Of a stretch of 60,316 bases of DNA, positions 43,962 through 51,857 are shown piece by piece. Within the stretch, counting starts at the first letter, position 1, and every line of letters begins with the position of its first letter. A program made the translations under genes and the position numbers. The DNA comes from Cryobacterium breve (GTDB lineage: Bacteria; Actinomycetota; Actinomycetes; Actinomycetales; Microbacteriaceae). Below the pieces are notes generated by a model. It worked only from the letters and a program-made list of their open reading frames with translations. It did no database searches and was not told the DNA's origin. The stretch is taken from NCBI RefSeq assembly GCF_004402375.1, contig NZ_SOGJ01000020.1, forward strand, positions 1 through 60,316, in the 5' to 3' direction.

Positions 43962-45158
43962 CTACACGTCGTAGTCCACGACGACCCGGTCAGTCGTGGG
44001 GTGGGACTGGCAGGTGAGCACGTAGCCGCGCGCGATCTCGTCAGGCTCCAGGGCGTAGTTCTCGGTCATCGTGACGTCTCCGCTCACAAGCTTGGCGCGG
44101 CAGGTTCCGCACACTCCCCCGGCGCAGGCGAACGGCACGTCCGGGCGCACGCGCAGGGCGGCATTCAGGATGCTCTCCTTCGCATTGACCGGCGTGGTCA
44201 CCGTGGCGCTCTCGCCGTCGAGGGTGAACTCGATCTCGAAGGTCTTGTCGCCGATTCCGACGACGACGGGCCGACCGGTGTCGCCGGCGGCGTGCGTCGG
44301 TTCGCCTGTGGTGAACAGCTCGAACCGGATGTGACGCGGGTCGACCTGCACGCTCTCCAGCGTGTCCCGGCACAGCTGCACCAACTCGAACGGTCCGCAG
44401 AGGAACCATTCGTCGACGGCGGCGGGGCGGATGATGCTGGCCAGCATCAGGCGTAGCTTTTCCTCGTCGATCCGGCCGGAAAGGAGGGCCGAGGAGCGGG
44501 ACTGGCGGGAGAGGACGTGGTGCAGTGCCAACCGGGCCGGGTACCTGTCCTTGAGGTCGGCTAGCTCGTCGAGGAACATCACGTCGAGCGCGGTGCGGTT
44601 CGTGTAGACGAGTGTGAAACGGGAGGTCTCCGAGCGTTCGAGCACGGTGTGCGCGAGGGACATCAGCGGCGTAATGCCGCTGCCCGCCGCGATGCCGACG
44701 ATATGCGTGTCGTCGAGGGTCTCCAGGGCCGTGGTGAAGGTGCCCTGCGGGCTCATCACGTCGAGACGGTCACCCACGCGCAGCACGGTGTTCGCCCAGC
44801 TGGAGAAGACACCGCCGAGGTCGCGCTTGATGGCGACGCTGACCGAGCCGACCGTGCGGGGGCGGCAAATGGAGTAGCTGCGGCGCAGCTCCCGGCCGTC
44901 GATCGTGGCGCGCACTGCCAGGTGCTGCCCGGGGTCGTAGTCGAACTCCCCGTGCAGCTCGTCGGGAACCAGGAAGGTCACCTCGACGCTGTCCTGCGTG
45001 AGCTGGCGCACATCGCCGACGGTGAGCGTGTGGAACCGGGCGCGGCGCTTCGTGGACCCGGCGGTGAGGTCGGCGGTGAGGTCGGCGGTGGCTGCGGTGG
45101 CCTCGGCTGAGGGGTCCAGAAGGGCTGAATCGGTACTGCCCAGATTGAGTGCGGCCAT
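43962..45158 (-). CDS. paaE: Phenylacetyl-CoA epoxidase reductase subunit
   Basis: 398 residues. After a Thr/Ala-rich N-terminus (about 40 residues) comes a ferredoxin-NADP-reductase fold: FAD motif RRSYSICRP, GVFSSWANTVLRVGD, NAD-site IVGIAAGSGITPLMSLAH and WFLCGPFELVQLCRD. The C-terminal plant-type 2Fe-2S domain has CAGGVCGTCRAKLVSG and TCQSHP for the fourth Cys. It passes electrons from NADPH to the PaaAC di-iron centre. ATG 45158 lies two bases after the paaD stop. Confidence 0.95.
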   Translation of the reverse strand: MAALNLGSTDSALLDPSAEATAATADLTADLTAGSTKRRARFHTLTVGDVRQLTQDSVEVTFLVPDELHGEFDYDPGQHLAVRATIDGRELRRSYSICRPRTVGSVSVAIKRDLGGVFSSWANTVLRVGDRLDVMSPQGTFTTALETLDDTHIVGIAAGSGITPLMSLAHTVLERSETSRFTLVYTNRTALDVMFLDELADLKDRYPARLALHHVLSRQSRSSALLSGRIDEEKLRLMLASIIRPAAVDEWFLCGPFELVQLCRDTLESVQVDPRHIRFELFTTGEPTHAAGDTGRPVVVGIGDKTFEIEFTLDGESATVTTPVNAKESILNAALRVRPDVPFACAGGVCGTCRAKLVSGDVTMTENYALEPDEIARGYVLTCQSHPTTDRVVVDYDV

Positions 45159-45160
45159 GG

Positions 45161-45688
45161 TTACAACACCTTGAAGTAGTCGAACGGCTCGAGGCAGTCC
45201 CGGCACTCGTAGAGCGCCTTGCATGACGTCGAACCGAAGCGGGCGAGTTCCCGCGTGTTCAGTGAGGAGCAGCGCGGGCATTTGACCGCGAGCTGGAGGC
45301 GGACGGTGCCGGTGGGGCGCACGCCCGAGTGGCCGGTCGGGGCGGCGATGCCGTAGCTGACGAGCTTCGCCCTGCCCTCCTCACTCATCCAGTCGGTGGT
45401 CCAGGCCGGCGCGAGCACAAGCTCGACGGTGACGTTGCGGTAGCCCGCACCGGTGAGGGCCGCCATGACATCGTCGCGCATGGCCTCCATGGCGGGACAT
45501 CCGCTGTAGGTCGGCGTGAGGATGGCGTGGGTTCCGTCGGCCGTGACGGCGACCGAGCGCAGCACACCCAGGTCCTCGATCGTGAGCACGGGCACCTCCG
45601 GGTCGCAGACCAGGGCGGCGATGTCCCAGGCCTGCTGGGAGGCCGCGTCGCTCGGACGCGGCCGGGCAACGGATGCCACGGTCACCAT
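45161..45688 (-). CDS. paaD: Phenylacetyl-CoA epoxidase assembly subunit
   Basis: 175 residues, DUF59/MIP18-like. Family motif DPEVPVLTIEDLGVLRSV, Cys in TYSGCPAMEAMRDDV, then a zinc-finger-like C-terminus with CPRCSSLNT and CKALYECRDC. Needed for maturation of the epoxidase. ATG 45688 overlaps the paaC stop by seven bases. Confidence 0.94.
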   Translation of the reverse strand: MVTVASVARPRPSDAASQQAWDIAALVCDPEVPVLTIEDLGVLRSVAVTADGTHAILTPTYSGCPAMEAMRDDVMAALTGAGYRNVTVELVLAPAWTTDWMSEEGRAKLVSYGIAAPTGHSGVRPTGTVRLQLAVKCPRCSSLNTRELARFGSTSCKALYECRDCLEPFDYFKVL

Positions 45689-46530
45689 GTCGCTCCGGGG
45701 TGCGCCCGTGCCAGCACCTGCAGCTCGGCGAGCAGCGGACCAAGGTTCTCGGAGTGGTCGCCACGGCGACCACCCCCGGAAGAGATAAAGCCGCGGGGAA
45801 CCCCGAGCTCGGCTTCGGCGAGCACGGGGGACATGGCGGCTTCGACCAAGGCGCGGAGCGACGACGGCCGCACCGCGATGCCTTCCAGTCGGTCGATCAG
45901 CGGCTCGTCGACGAAGAGTTCCTCCAGGAACGGCCATAGGTCGGAGAGGCCCGTGATCATGCGCCGACGCGATTCCTCGGTGCCCTGCGCGAGGCGCAGC
46001 ACCCACTGGATCGAGTGGTCACGATGGTAGTCCACCTCCTTCACTGCCTTGGCCGCGATCGCGGCGAGCGTCGCATCCGTCGAGTTCATCAGGGCACTGT
46101 AGAGCTCGAACAGGTAGTGCGCGGCGATGAACTGGCGGGCGATCGTGTGCGCGAAGTCACCGTTGGGCTGCTCGAACAGATGCGCGGAGCGCCATTCGGG
46201 TTCGTCCCGCCAGTAGGCCAGGTCGTCTTCGGTGCGACCGGACTCTGCCCCGGCGTAGTGCAGCAGGGAACGGGCGTGCCCGATCAGGTCGAGGGCTATG
46301 TTACCGAGGGCTATGTCCTCTTCCAGCTCCGGAGCGCGGGAGATCCACCAGCCCAGGTGCTGGGCCAGAACGAGTGAGTCGTCGCCGAGCCAGAGCGCGT
46401 ATTCCGCGATATCGTGCGAGGCGACGGATGCCGCCTCGACCAGTTCCGCGGAGAGCTGCACCGTGTCGACGTCGACGTGCCCGTGAGCGTCGGGGTCGGC
46501 GGCGACATCTGCCTGTCCGTGATCAATCAC
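45682..46530 (-). CDS. paaC: Phenylacetyl-CoA epoxidase structural subunit
   Basis: 282 residues, ferritin-like helical fold: LGDDSLVLAQHLGWWISRAP, ALGNIALDLIGHARSLLHYAG, VKEVDYHRDHSIQWVLRLA. In known complexes PaaC supports PaaA and lacks a working di-iron site. GTG/ATG start at 46530 overlaps the paaB stop by four bases. The first 25 residues are His/Asp-rich and longer than usual. Confidence 0.94.
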   Translation of the reverse strand: MIDHGQADVAADPDAHGHVDVDTVQLSAELVEAASVASHDIAEYALWLGDDSLVLAQHLGWWISRAPELEEDIALGNIALDLIGHARSLLHYAGAESGRTEDDLAYWRDEPEWRSAHLFEQPNGDFAHTIARQFIAAHYLFELYSALMNSTDATLAAIAAKAVKEVDYHRDHSIQWVLRLAQGTEESRRRMITGLSDLWPFLEELFVDEPLIDRLEGIAVRPSSLRALVEAAMSPVLAEAELGVPRGFISSGGGRRGDHSENLGPLLAELQVLARAHPGATW

Positions 46531-46832
46531 AGGTGCTTCACCCCTTCGCTCTTCGTGTAATAGCTGGCGTGGCGATAGTTCTTGCCGGCGGGCGATTCGA
46601 AGAAGGCGCCCTTCGCATCCGGGTCGCTCGTGGTGATCGCGTCGGCAGGCACAACCCAGATCGAGACGCCCTCGTTGCGGCGGGTATAGAGGTCACGCGC
46701 GTTGCGAACCGCGAGGGTGGCGTCGGGGGCGTGCAGGGAGCCCACGTGAGTATGGCTGATTCCGCGGCTGGAGCGCACGAAAACCTCCCAGAGGGGCCAG
46801 ATCTCCTTCTCGGAGGCGCCGGGAGCGCTCAT
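46527..46832 (-). CDS. paaB: Phenylacetyl-CoA epoxidase subunit PaaB
   Basis: 101 residues, the family's normal size: EIWPLWEVFVRSSRGISHTH, HVGSLHAPDATLAVRNARDL, YTRRNEGVSIWVVPADAI and the conserved end KNYRHASYYTKSEGVKHL. Bridges PaaAC units. ATG 46832 shares one base with the paaA stop. Confidence 0.95.
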   Translation of the reverse strand: MSAPGASEKEIWPLWEVFVRSSRGISHTHVGSLHAPDATLAVRNARDLYTRRNEGVSIWVVPADAITTSDPDAKGAFFESPAGKNYRHASYYTKSEGVKHL

Positions 46833-47815
46833 TATGCGACCGCCTTCACGGCCTGCTTGGCGGCGTACGCTGCAGCGGCCTCCCGCACCCACTGACCCCC
46901 GTTGTGCGCGTCGCGGCGTCGCTGAAGGCGCCTCGCATTCGCCGGGCCACGGCCCGCGAGCACTTCATGGAATTCGGTCCAGTCGATGTCCCCCATGTCG
47001 TAGGCACCCCTTTCTTCGTTCCAGCGCAGGTCAGGATCCGGCAGCGTCACACCGAGCACCTCGGCCTGCGGCACGAGCATGCCGACGAACCGTTGGCGCA
47101 AGTCGTCGTTGGAGAACCGCTTGATGTTCCACGCCATCGACTGCGCCGAGTTGGGTGAGTCGTCGTCGGGTGGGCCGAACATCTGCAGGGCCGGCCAGTA
47201 CCAGCGGTTGACCGACTCCTGGGCCATTTCGCGCTGGGCGGGAGTGCCGTTCATGAGTTCCAGCAAAATCTCGAAGCCTTGCCGCTGGTGAAACGACTCC
47301 TCCTTGCAGATGCGCACCATAGCGCGTCCGTAGGGGCCATAGGAGGCCCGGCAGAGCGGCACCTGGTTGCAGATCGCGGCGCCGTCGACGAGCCAGCCGA
47401 TGGAGCCCATGTCGGCCCAGGTCGGGCTTGGGTAATTGAAGATCGAGGAGTAGCGCGCCGTGCCGGCGATGAGCTGGTCGGTCATCAGGTCACGGCTGAT
47501 GCCGAGCGTTTGCGCGGCGGAATAAAGATAGAGGCCGTGGCCGGCCTCGTCCTGCACCTTGGCCAGCAGGATCGCCTTGCGCTTGAGGCTGGGTGCCCGG
47601 GTGATCCAGTTGCCCTCCGGCTGCATGCCGATGATCTCGGAGTGCGCGTGCTGCGAGATCTGCCGAATGAGGGTCTTACGGTAACCGTCCGGCATCCAAT
47701 CGCGCGGTTCGATTCGAGAATCGGCGGCAATCAGGTCGTTGAACTGCTGCTCCTCGGCCGACACCGTAGCGGCGTTCTCCGGGGCGATAGCGTAGGGAAC
47801 TGGCGGGATTGTCAT
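46832..47815 (-). CDS. paaA: Phenylacetyl-CoA epoxidase catalytic subunit
   Basis: 327 residues. Di-iron helices carry the expected E and E-x2-H sites: [53 protein letters not shown]. It inserts oxygen into the ring of phenylacetyl-CoA. ATG 47815 is 6 nt after AGGAG. First gene of paaABCDE-G, read from a promoter overlapped by a PaaR-type operator. Confidence 0.97.
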   Translation of the reverse strand: MTIPPVPYAIAPENAATVSAEEQQFNDLIAADSRIEPRDWMPDGYRKTLIRQISQHAHSEIIGMQPEGNWITRAPSLKRKAILLAKVQDEAGHGLYLYSAAQTLGISRDLMTDQLIAGTARYSSIFNYPSPTWADMGSIGWLVDGAAICNQVPLCRASYGPYGRAMVRICKEESFHQRQGFEILLELMNGTPAQREMAQESVNRWYWPALQMFGPPDDDSPNSAQSMAWNIKRFSNDDLRQRFVGMLVPQAEVLGVTLPDPDLRWNEERGAYDMGDIDWTEFHEVLAGRGPANARRLQRRRDAHNGGQWVREAAAAYAAKQAVKAVA

Positions 47816-47843
47816 CGTTGACTCCTGGGTTTGGCGAACTTTT

Positions 47844-47865
47844 ACCAACCGATCGTTCAGTTAGT
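47844..47865. promoter_or_regulatory. PaaR operator between paaA and paaI
   Basis: The 22-mer fits the published PaaR half-sites (ACTNACCG...CGGTNAGT): ACCAACCG, CG, CAGTTAGT, with two mismatches. It touches the -10 of the paaA promoter and covers the presumed paaI promoter, so one repressor could close both directions until phenylacetyl-CoA is present. Confidence 0.8.
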
Positions 47866-47891
47866 ATATGGTTTCCCTACTACCCCGGCAA
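47863..47891 (-). promoter_or_regulatory. paaA promoter
   Basis: On the minus strand TTGCCG (47891-47886), a 17-bp spacer and TATACT (47868-47863) form a good sigma-70-type promoter. Its -10 overlaps the PaaR site. On the plus strand TATATG (47865-47870) may be the -10 for paaI. Confidence 0.7.
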
Positions 47892-47931
47892 CCATGCGTT
47901 GCGGCCCGCGGAACTCAATGAGGAGAACCAC

Positions 47932-48366
47932 ATGACGGATGCTTTACCGCCCTCCAATGGGGCCATGATGCAGAACGACCGGGCCTCCGCCGCACTGGGC
48001 ATGGTGGTGCGTTCTTCTGAACCGGGCCGCGCCGTTGTCTCCATGCTTGTGCGCGACGACATGATGAACGGCTTCGACGTGACCCACGGCGGGATCGTCT
48101 TCGCCCTGGCCGACACCGCGTTCGCGATCGCCTGCAACGACGACCACCACGTCACACTCGCCTCCGGCGCGGACATCACCTTCCTCAAGCCGACGGCGGC
48201 CGGGCAGACCCTCACCGCGACCGCCGTGCTCCGCACCAAGAGCGGGCGGTCGGGCCTCTACGACGTGCGTGTCACCAATGAGCACAGCGTTCCGGTCGCC
48301 GAGTTCCGCGGGCGCAGCCGCACCACCAACTTCCCCCTGCCTGCCCCTGCCGCACCCACGCTTTAA
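47932..48366 (+). CDS. paaI: Hydroxyphenylacetyl-CoA thioesterase
   Basis: 144 residues, hotdog fold. NGFDVTHGGIVFALADTAFAIACN contains the family HGG and catalytic Asp; AGQTLTATAVLRTKSGRSGLYDV and the C-terminal FRGRSRTTN are typical of PaaI. It releases CoA from dead-end products of the epoxide pathway. AGGAG lies 6 nt before ATG 47932. Confidence 0.93.
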   Translation: MTDALPPSNGAMMQNDRASAALGMVVRSSEPGRAVVSMLVRDDMMNGFDVTHGGIVFALADTAFAIACNDDHHVTLASGADITFLKPTAAGQTLTATAVLRTKSGRSGLYDVRVTNEHSVPVAEFRGRSRTTNFPLPAPAAPTL

Positions 48367-48389
48367 TCCGCACCTCACCAGGAGGCCTC

Positions 48390-49709
48390 ATGTCAATGAT
48401 GACCAAGACCCGCTTGCACGCCCCCGCCCAGGACGAACTCGACCCCGAAGAGCGGATGTCCCGCGACGAGCTGCAGGCCCTGCAGCTTCGACGCCTGCAG
48501 AAGACCGTGCGCCTCGCCTACCAGAACGTACCTCTCTATACCCGCAAGTTCGACGAGGTCGGCGTGCATCCGGACGACATCCGCTCTCTGGACGATGTGG
48601 CGCTCCTGCCGTTCACGACCAAGGACGACCTGCGGGTGTCCTACCCGTTCGGCATGTTCGCGGTGCCGATGGACCAGGTCGCGCGCATCCACACCTCCTC
48701 CGGCACCACCGGGCTGCCGACCGTCGTCGGCTACACGAAGAACGACTTGGTGATATGGGCGGGCCTGGTGGCCCGCAGCCTGCGCGCCTCGGGCGTGCGC
48801 CCCGGAATGCGCGTTCACAACGCCTACGGTTACGGCCTGTTCACCGGCGGCCTCGGTGCGCACGCGGGAATCGAAGCGCTCGGCGCCACCGTGATCCCGA
48901 TGTCCGGCGGCCAGACGAACAAGCAGGTCAAGATGATCCAGGACTTCGAGCCCGATGTCATCATGTCCACGCCTAGCTATCTCCTGACGATCACGGATGC
49001 CATGGCCGCGGCCGGCATGGACCCCCGCTCGTCCAGCCTCAAAGCCGGCGTGCTCGGCGCGGAACCGTGGACCAACCAGATGCGGCTCGAGCTGGAGGAC
49101 CGCCTCGACTTCGACGCCCTCGACATCTACGGGCTCAGCGAGGTGATGGGCCCTGGCGTCGGCAACGAGTGCATAGAGACGAAGGACGGCCCGCACCTCT
49201 GGGAGGACAATTTCCTGCCCGAAATCATCGACGGTGACAGCGGGCTCGTGCTGCCTGACGGCACCCAGGGTGAGCTCGTGTTCACGTCGCTGACCAAGGA
49301 GGCATTTCCGGTCATCCGTTACCGCACCAGGGACCTGACCCGCCTGCTGCCCGGCTCCGCCCGCCCGGGGATGCGCCGGATGGAGAAGATCACCGGCCGC
49401 AACGACGACATGATCATCCTGCGGGGGGTCAACCTGTTCCCGACCCAGATCGAGGAGATCGTGCTCAGCATCCCGAGCCTCTCCCCGCACTTCGTGATCG
49501 AGCTGACCCGCCCGAACCGGATGGATGAACTCACCGTGCGAATCGAACGGCACGAGCACGCCAGCGATGTCGCCTCCGACATCGCTTCGGCACTGCTGAT
49601 CCACCGAATCAAGGACCTGATCGGGTCCAGCGTCAGCGTGCTGATCGTCGAACCCGGCACGCTCGAGCGCAGCACGGGCAAGCATAAGCGTGTCTACGAC
49701 CTGCGCTGA
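48390..49709 (+). CDS. paaK: Phenylacetate-CoA ligase
   Basis: 439 residues, the usual length. Adenylate-forming motifs: P-loop HTSSGTTGLPTVVGYTKND, YGLSEVMGPGVGNEC, TKEAFPVIRYRTRDLTRLLPG, and TGRNDDMIILRGVNLFPTQIEE. The end STGKHKRVYDLR holds the catalytic Lys. It activates phenylacetate to phenylacetyl-CoA, the entry step and the source of the PaaR inducer. AGGAGG precedes the ATG. Co-directional with paaI, gap 23 bp. Confidence 0.97.
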   Translation: MSMMTKTRLHAPAQDELDPEERMSRDELQALQLRRLQKTVRLAYQNVPLYTRKFDEVGVHPDDIRSLDDVALLPFTTKDDLRVSYPFGMFAVPMDQVARIHTSSGTTGLPTVVGYTKNDLVIWAGLVARSLRASGVRPGMRVHNAYGYGLFTGGLGAHAGIEALGATVIPMSGGQTNKQVKMIQDFEPDVIMSTPSYLLTITDAMAAAGMDPRSSSLKAGVLGAEPWTNQMRLELEDRLDFDALDIYGLSEVMGPGVGNECIETKDGPHLWEDNFLPEIIDGDSGLVLPDGTQGELVFTSLTKEAFPVIRYRTRDLTRLLPGSARPGMRRMEKITGRNDDMIILRGVNLFPTQIEEIVLSIPSLSPHFVIELTRPNRMDELTVRIERHEHASDVASDIASALLIHRIKDLIGSSVSVLIVEPGTLERSTGKHKRVYDLR

Positions 49710-49795
49710 GCCTTGCCCTCGACCCTGCCACCACCCGAGCAGTCACAGGCCGCCCGCTCCCCCGGGGAGCCCGGCCCGTGAGAGACTTCTCGATT

Positions 49796-50461
49796 ATGCC
49801 TGAATCAGCCCTCACGAAACGCGGCCGCCCCGGCTACGACCAGCGCGCCATCCTCGAGGTCGCTGTCGCCGCCTTCAACGAGTTCGGCTACGACGCCACA
49901 TCGATGGGGGTGCTTGCGACCCGCCTCGGTTTATCGAAGTCGGCGATCTATCACCACTTCACCTCGAAGGAGGAGCTGCTGGAACAGGCTCTCGACGAGG
50001 CCCTGGGCGGACTCGAAGGGGTGCTGCTCGAGCAGAGCGCGCAGGTCGGCCCGGCCATTGACCGGCTCGCCGCCGTGCTGCGTGGAGCCGTGGAAGTTCT
50101 CACGTCCCGGCTGCCCTACGTGACACTTCTGCTGCGGGTGCGCGGCAATACGGATATCGAACGCGCCGCGCTCGCCCGCCGCCGCGCCTTCGACCGGTCC
50201 GTGTCCACCTTCGTGGTGGAGGCCCGCGACGAGGGGTCGTTGCGCGGCGACATCGACCCTCGCATCGTGACCCGGCTTCTGTTCGGTATGGTCAACTCGA
50301 TCGTGGAGTGGTACCGGCCGGAGGGCCCGGAAGACGCCGGGCAGCTGGCCAGCGACGTGCTCGCGGTGGCACTCGACGGGCTGCGGGTGGCGCCGAATCG
50401 AGGCAACCTCGACGGTCTGGACAAGCACGACCGACGGTCGACGGTGGAGGGGGAAGCGTGA
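49796..50461 (+). CDS. paaR: TetR-family regulator, probable PaaR
   Basis: 221 residues from ATG 49796 (GTG 49778 adds six). N-terminal TetR domain GRPGYDQRAILEVAVAAF, ATRLGLSKSAIYHHFTSKEEL with the recognition helix SKSAIYHHF; the rest is the helical ligand domain. It lies directly after paaK and the operon carries two PaaR-type sites, so it is the likely phenylacetyl-CoA-responsive repressor. A 15-bp GC palindrome (GCTCCCCCGGGGAGC, 49756-49770) lies just upstream but does not resemble the other operators. The symbol rests on context and family, not on alignment. Confidence 0.82.
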   Translation: MPESALTKRGRPGYDQRAILEVAVAAFNEFGYDATSMGVLATRLGLSKSAIYHHFTSKEELLEQALDEALGGLEGVLLEQSAQVGPAIDRLAAVLRGAVEVLTSRLPYVTLLLRVRGNTDIERAALARRRAFDRSVSTFVVEARDEGSLRGDIDPRIVTRLLFGMVNSIVEWYRPEGPEDAGQLASDVLAVALDGLRVAPNRGNLDGLDKHDRRSTVEGEA

Positions 50462-50859
50462 ACGGGAACTGGAAGATCTCCCTCGGCGAACTCGACGAGA
50501 AAATGGGCGTGACCATCGTCGAGGAGTCCGCGGAGCGGGTTGTCGCGACCATGCCGGTGGAGGGCAATCGGCAGTCGTTCGGGCTGCTGCACGGCGGGGC
50601 ATCCGTCGCCTTCGCCGAAGCGCTCGGATCGTGGGCGGCCGTGATCCACGCGGGCCCGGGCCGCAGCGCCGTGGGCCTCGACATCAATGCGACGCACCAC
50701 CTCGCCGCCCGGTCGGGCATCGTGACCGGGGTGGCCACGGCCATCCGTCTCGGTCGCACGATCGCGTGTCACGAGATCGTGATCAGCGACGACGAGGGCC
50801 GTCGGCTCTGCACCGCACGCATCACCAACCTGATCATCGACGCGCCCGACCGACCGTAA
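50458..50859 (+). CDS. Second hotdog-fold thioesterase (PaaI/MenI-like)
   Basis: 133 residues. FGLLHGGASVAFAEALGSWA has the HGG and a Glu where PaaI at 47932 has Asp, which is the DHNA-CoA thioesterase (MenI/EntH-like) type. Then VGLDINATHHLAARSGIVTG. GTG 50458 overlaps the regulator stop by four bases, so it is co-translated. It may work as an additional CoA-ester scavenger for aromatic catabolism or in menaquinone synthesis; the sequence favours the latter family, the position the former. Confidence 0.85.
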   Translation: MNGNWKISLGELDEKMGVTIVEESAERVVATMPVEGNRQSFGLLHGGASVAFAEALGSWAAVIHAGPGRSAVGLDINATHHLAARSGIVTGVATAIRLGRTIACHEIVISDDEGRRLCTARITNLIIDAPDRP

Positions 50860-50921
50860 GCTGCCCCGCCCGGCGCGAGACGGCCGAGACAGCACGACAC
50901 CGGAGGACTAATCTTGCTTAG

Positions 50922-51266
50922 ATGAACGCATCGGACGCCGACCTCGAGCCTCGCCCCAACGCCGGGAGCGACGCCCGCTGGACGCTCCTAACCAACCACG
51001 CGCACGTACTCGTCACGATCGCCCGGGACCCGCAGTGCCGGATGCGCGACGTGGCCTCTCGGGTGGGCGTCACCGAGCGCGGCGCCCAGAAGATCATCGC
51101 CGACCTCGTAGCGGACGGTTACATCACGAGAACCAGGATCGGGCGGCGCAACAGCTACCAGATTGCCACCGGGCGACCTTTCCGGCATCCTGTGTCCGAA
51201 GGCCACGAACTCGACGAATTGCTCGCCATGCTCGTGCCGGTCCCGCCTCACAAATTGGACACCTGA
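50922..51266 (+). CDS. Small winged-helix regulator (MarR/ArsR-like)
   Basis: 114 residues. LLTNHAHVLVTIARDPQCRM, RDVASRVGVTERGAQKIIADL (recognition helix) and VADGYITRTRIGRRNSYQIA (wing) form a complete wHTH. No metal or sensor domain. It may control the stress and transport genes that follow, but no operator was recognised. Confidence 0.8.
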   Translation: MNASDADLEPRPNAGSDARWTLLTNHAHVLVTIARDPQCRMRDVASRVGVTERGAQKIIADLVADGYITRTRIGRRNSYQIATGRPFRHPVSEGHELDELLAMLVPVPPHKLDT

Positions 51267-51335
51267 ACTGCAGTTCGCTAATCTGGGAGTGTTCTGACCG
51301 TTTTATTCCACTCCCCCCAGTTCGGAGAGTCCGCA

Positions 51336-51848
51336 GTGACCACCGAAGGCACCACCCCTACAGGCACACCGGAAACTGCCGAGGCCTCCAGGCCGGCACC
51401 GGCGCCGGCAGACAGCATCGTCGTCGGCCACGACGGCTCGGCTTTCGCTGACCACGCGCTCAGCACGGCGTTCGGGCTCGCCGAGCAGTTGCACGCCCCG
51501 GTGGTGATCGTGCGCGCCTGGTCAATCGACACAGCCCCCCGGCCCGCGAACTGGGAGTTCGGGTTCGTGTCGTCATTCGACGAATACTCCGAGGCGGTTC
51601 GGGTCTCCCTGATCGAGGACACCGCTTCGCTGGTGCACGCCTTCCCACACGTGAGCGTCGACTACCGGGCCGTGCATGCGGGGCCGGCCCGGAGCCTGAT
51701 CGAGGTGGCACGGGACGCGCGCATGCTCGTGGTCGGTTCCCGCGGCCGCGGCAACCTGGCCGGCCTTCTGTTGGGCTCGGTCAGTGACCAGTGCACCCGA
51801 CTCTCGGTATGCCCGGTTCTGGTGACGCGCAAGCGTCCGACGCGCTGA
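51336..51848 (+). CDS. Universal stress protein (UspA family)
   Basis: 170 residues, one Usp domain after a Thr/Pro/Ala-rich N-terminus (about 28 residues). SIVVGHDGSAFADHALSTAF starts the fold, and the ATP-site VVGSRGRGNLAGLLLGSVSD matches G-x2-G-x9-G-S, so it should bind ATP. Starts at GTG 51336. Lies 10 bp before the P-type ATPase, probably one transcript. Confidence 0.9.
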   Translation: MTTEGTTPTGTPETAEASRPAPAPADSIVVGHDGSAFADHALSTAFGLAEQLHAPVVIVRAWSIDTAPRPANWEFGFVSSFDEYSEAVRVSLIEDTASLVHAFPHVSVDYRAVHAGPARSLIEVARDARMLVVGSRGRGNLAGLLLGSVSDQCTRLSVCPVLVTRKRPTR

Positions 51849-51857
51849 GGCAGACGG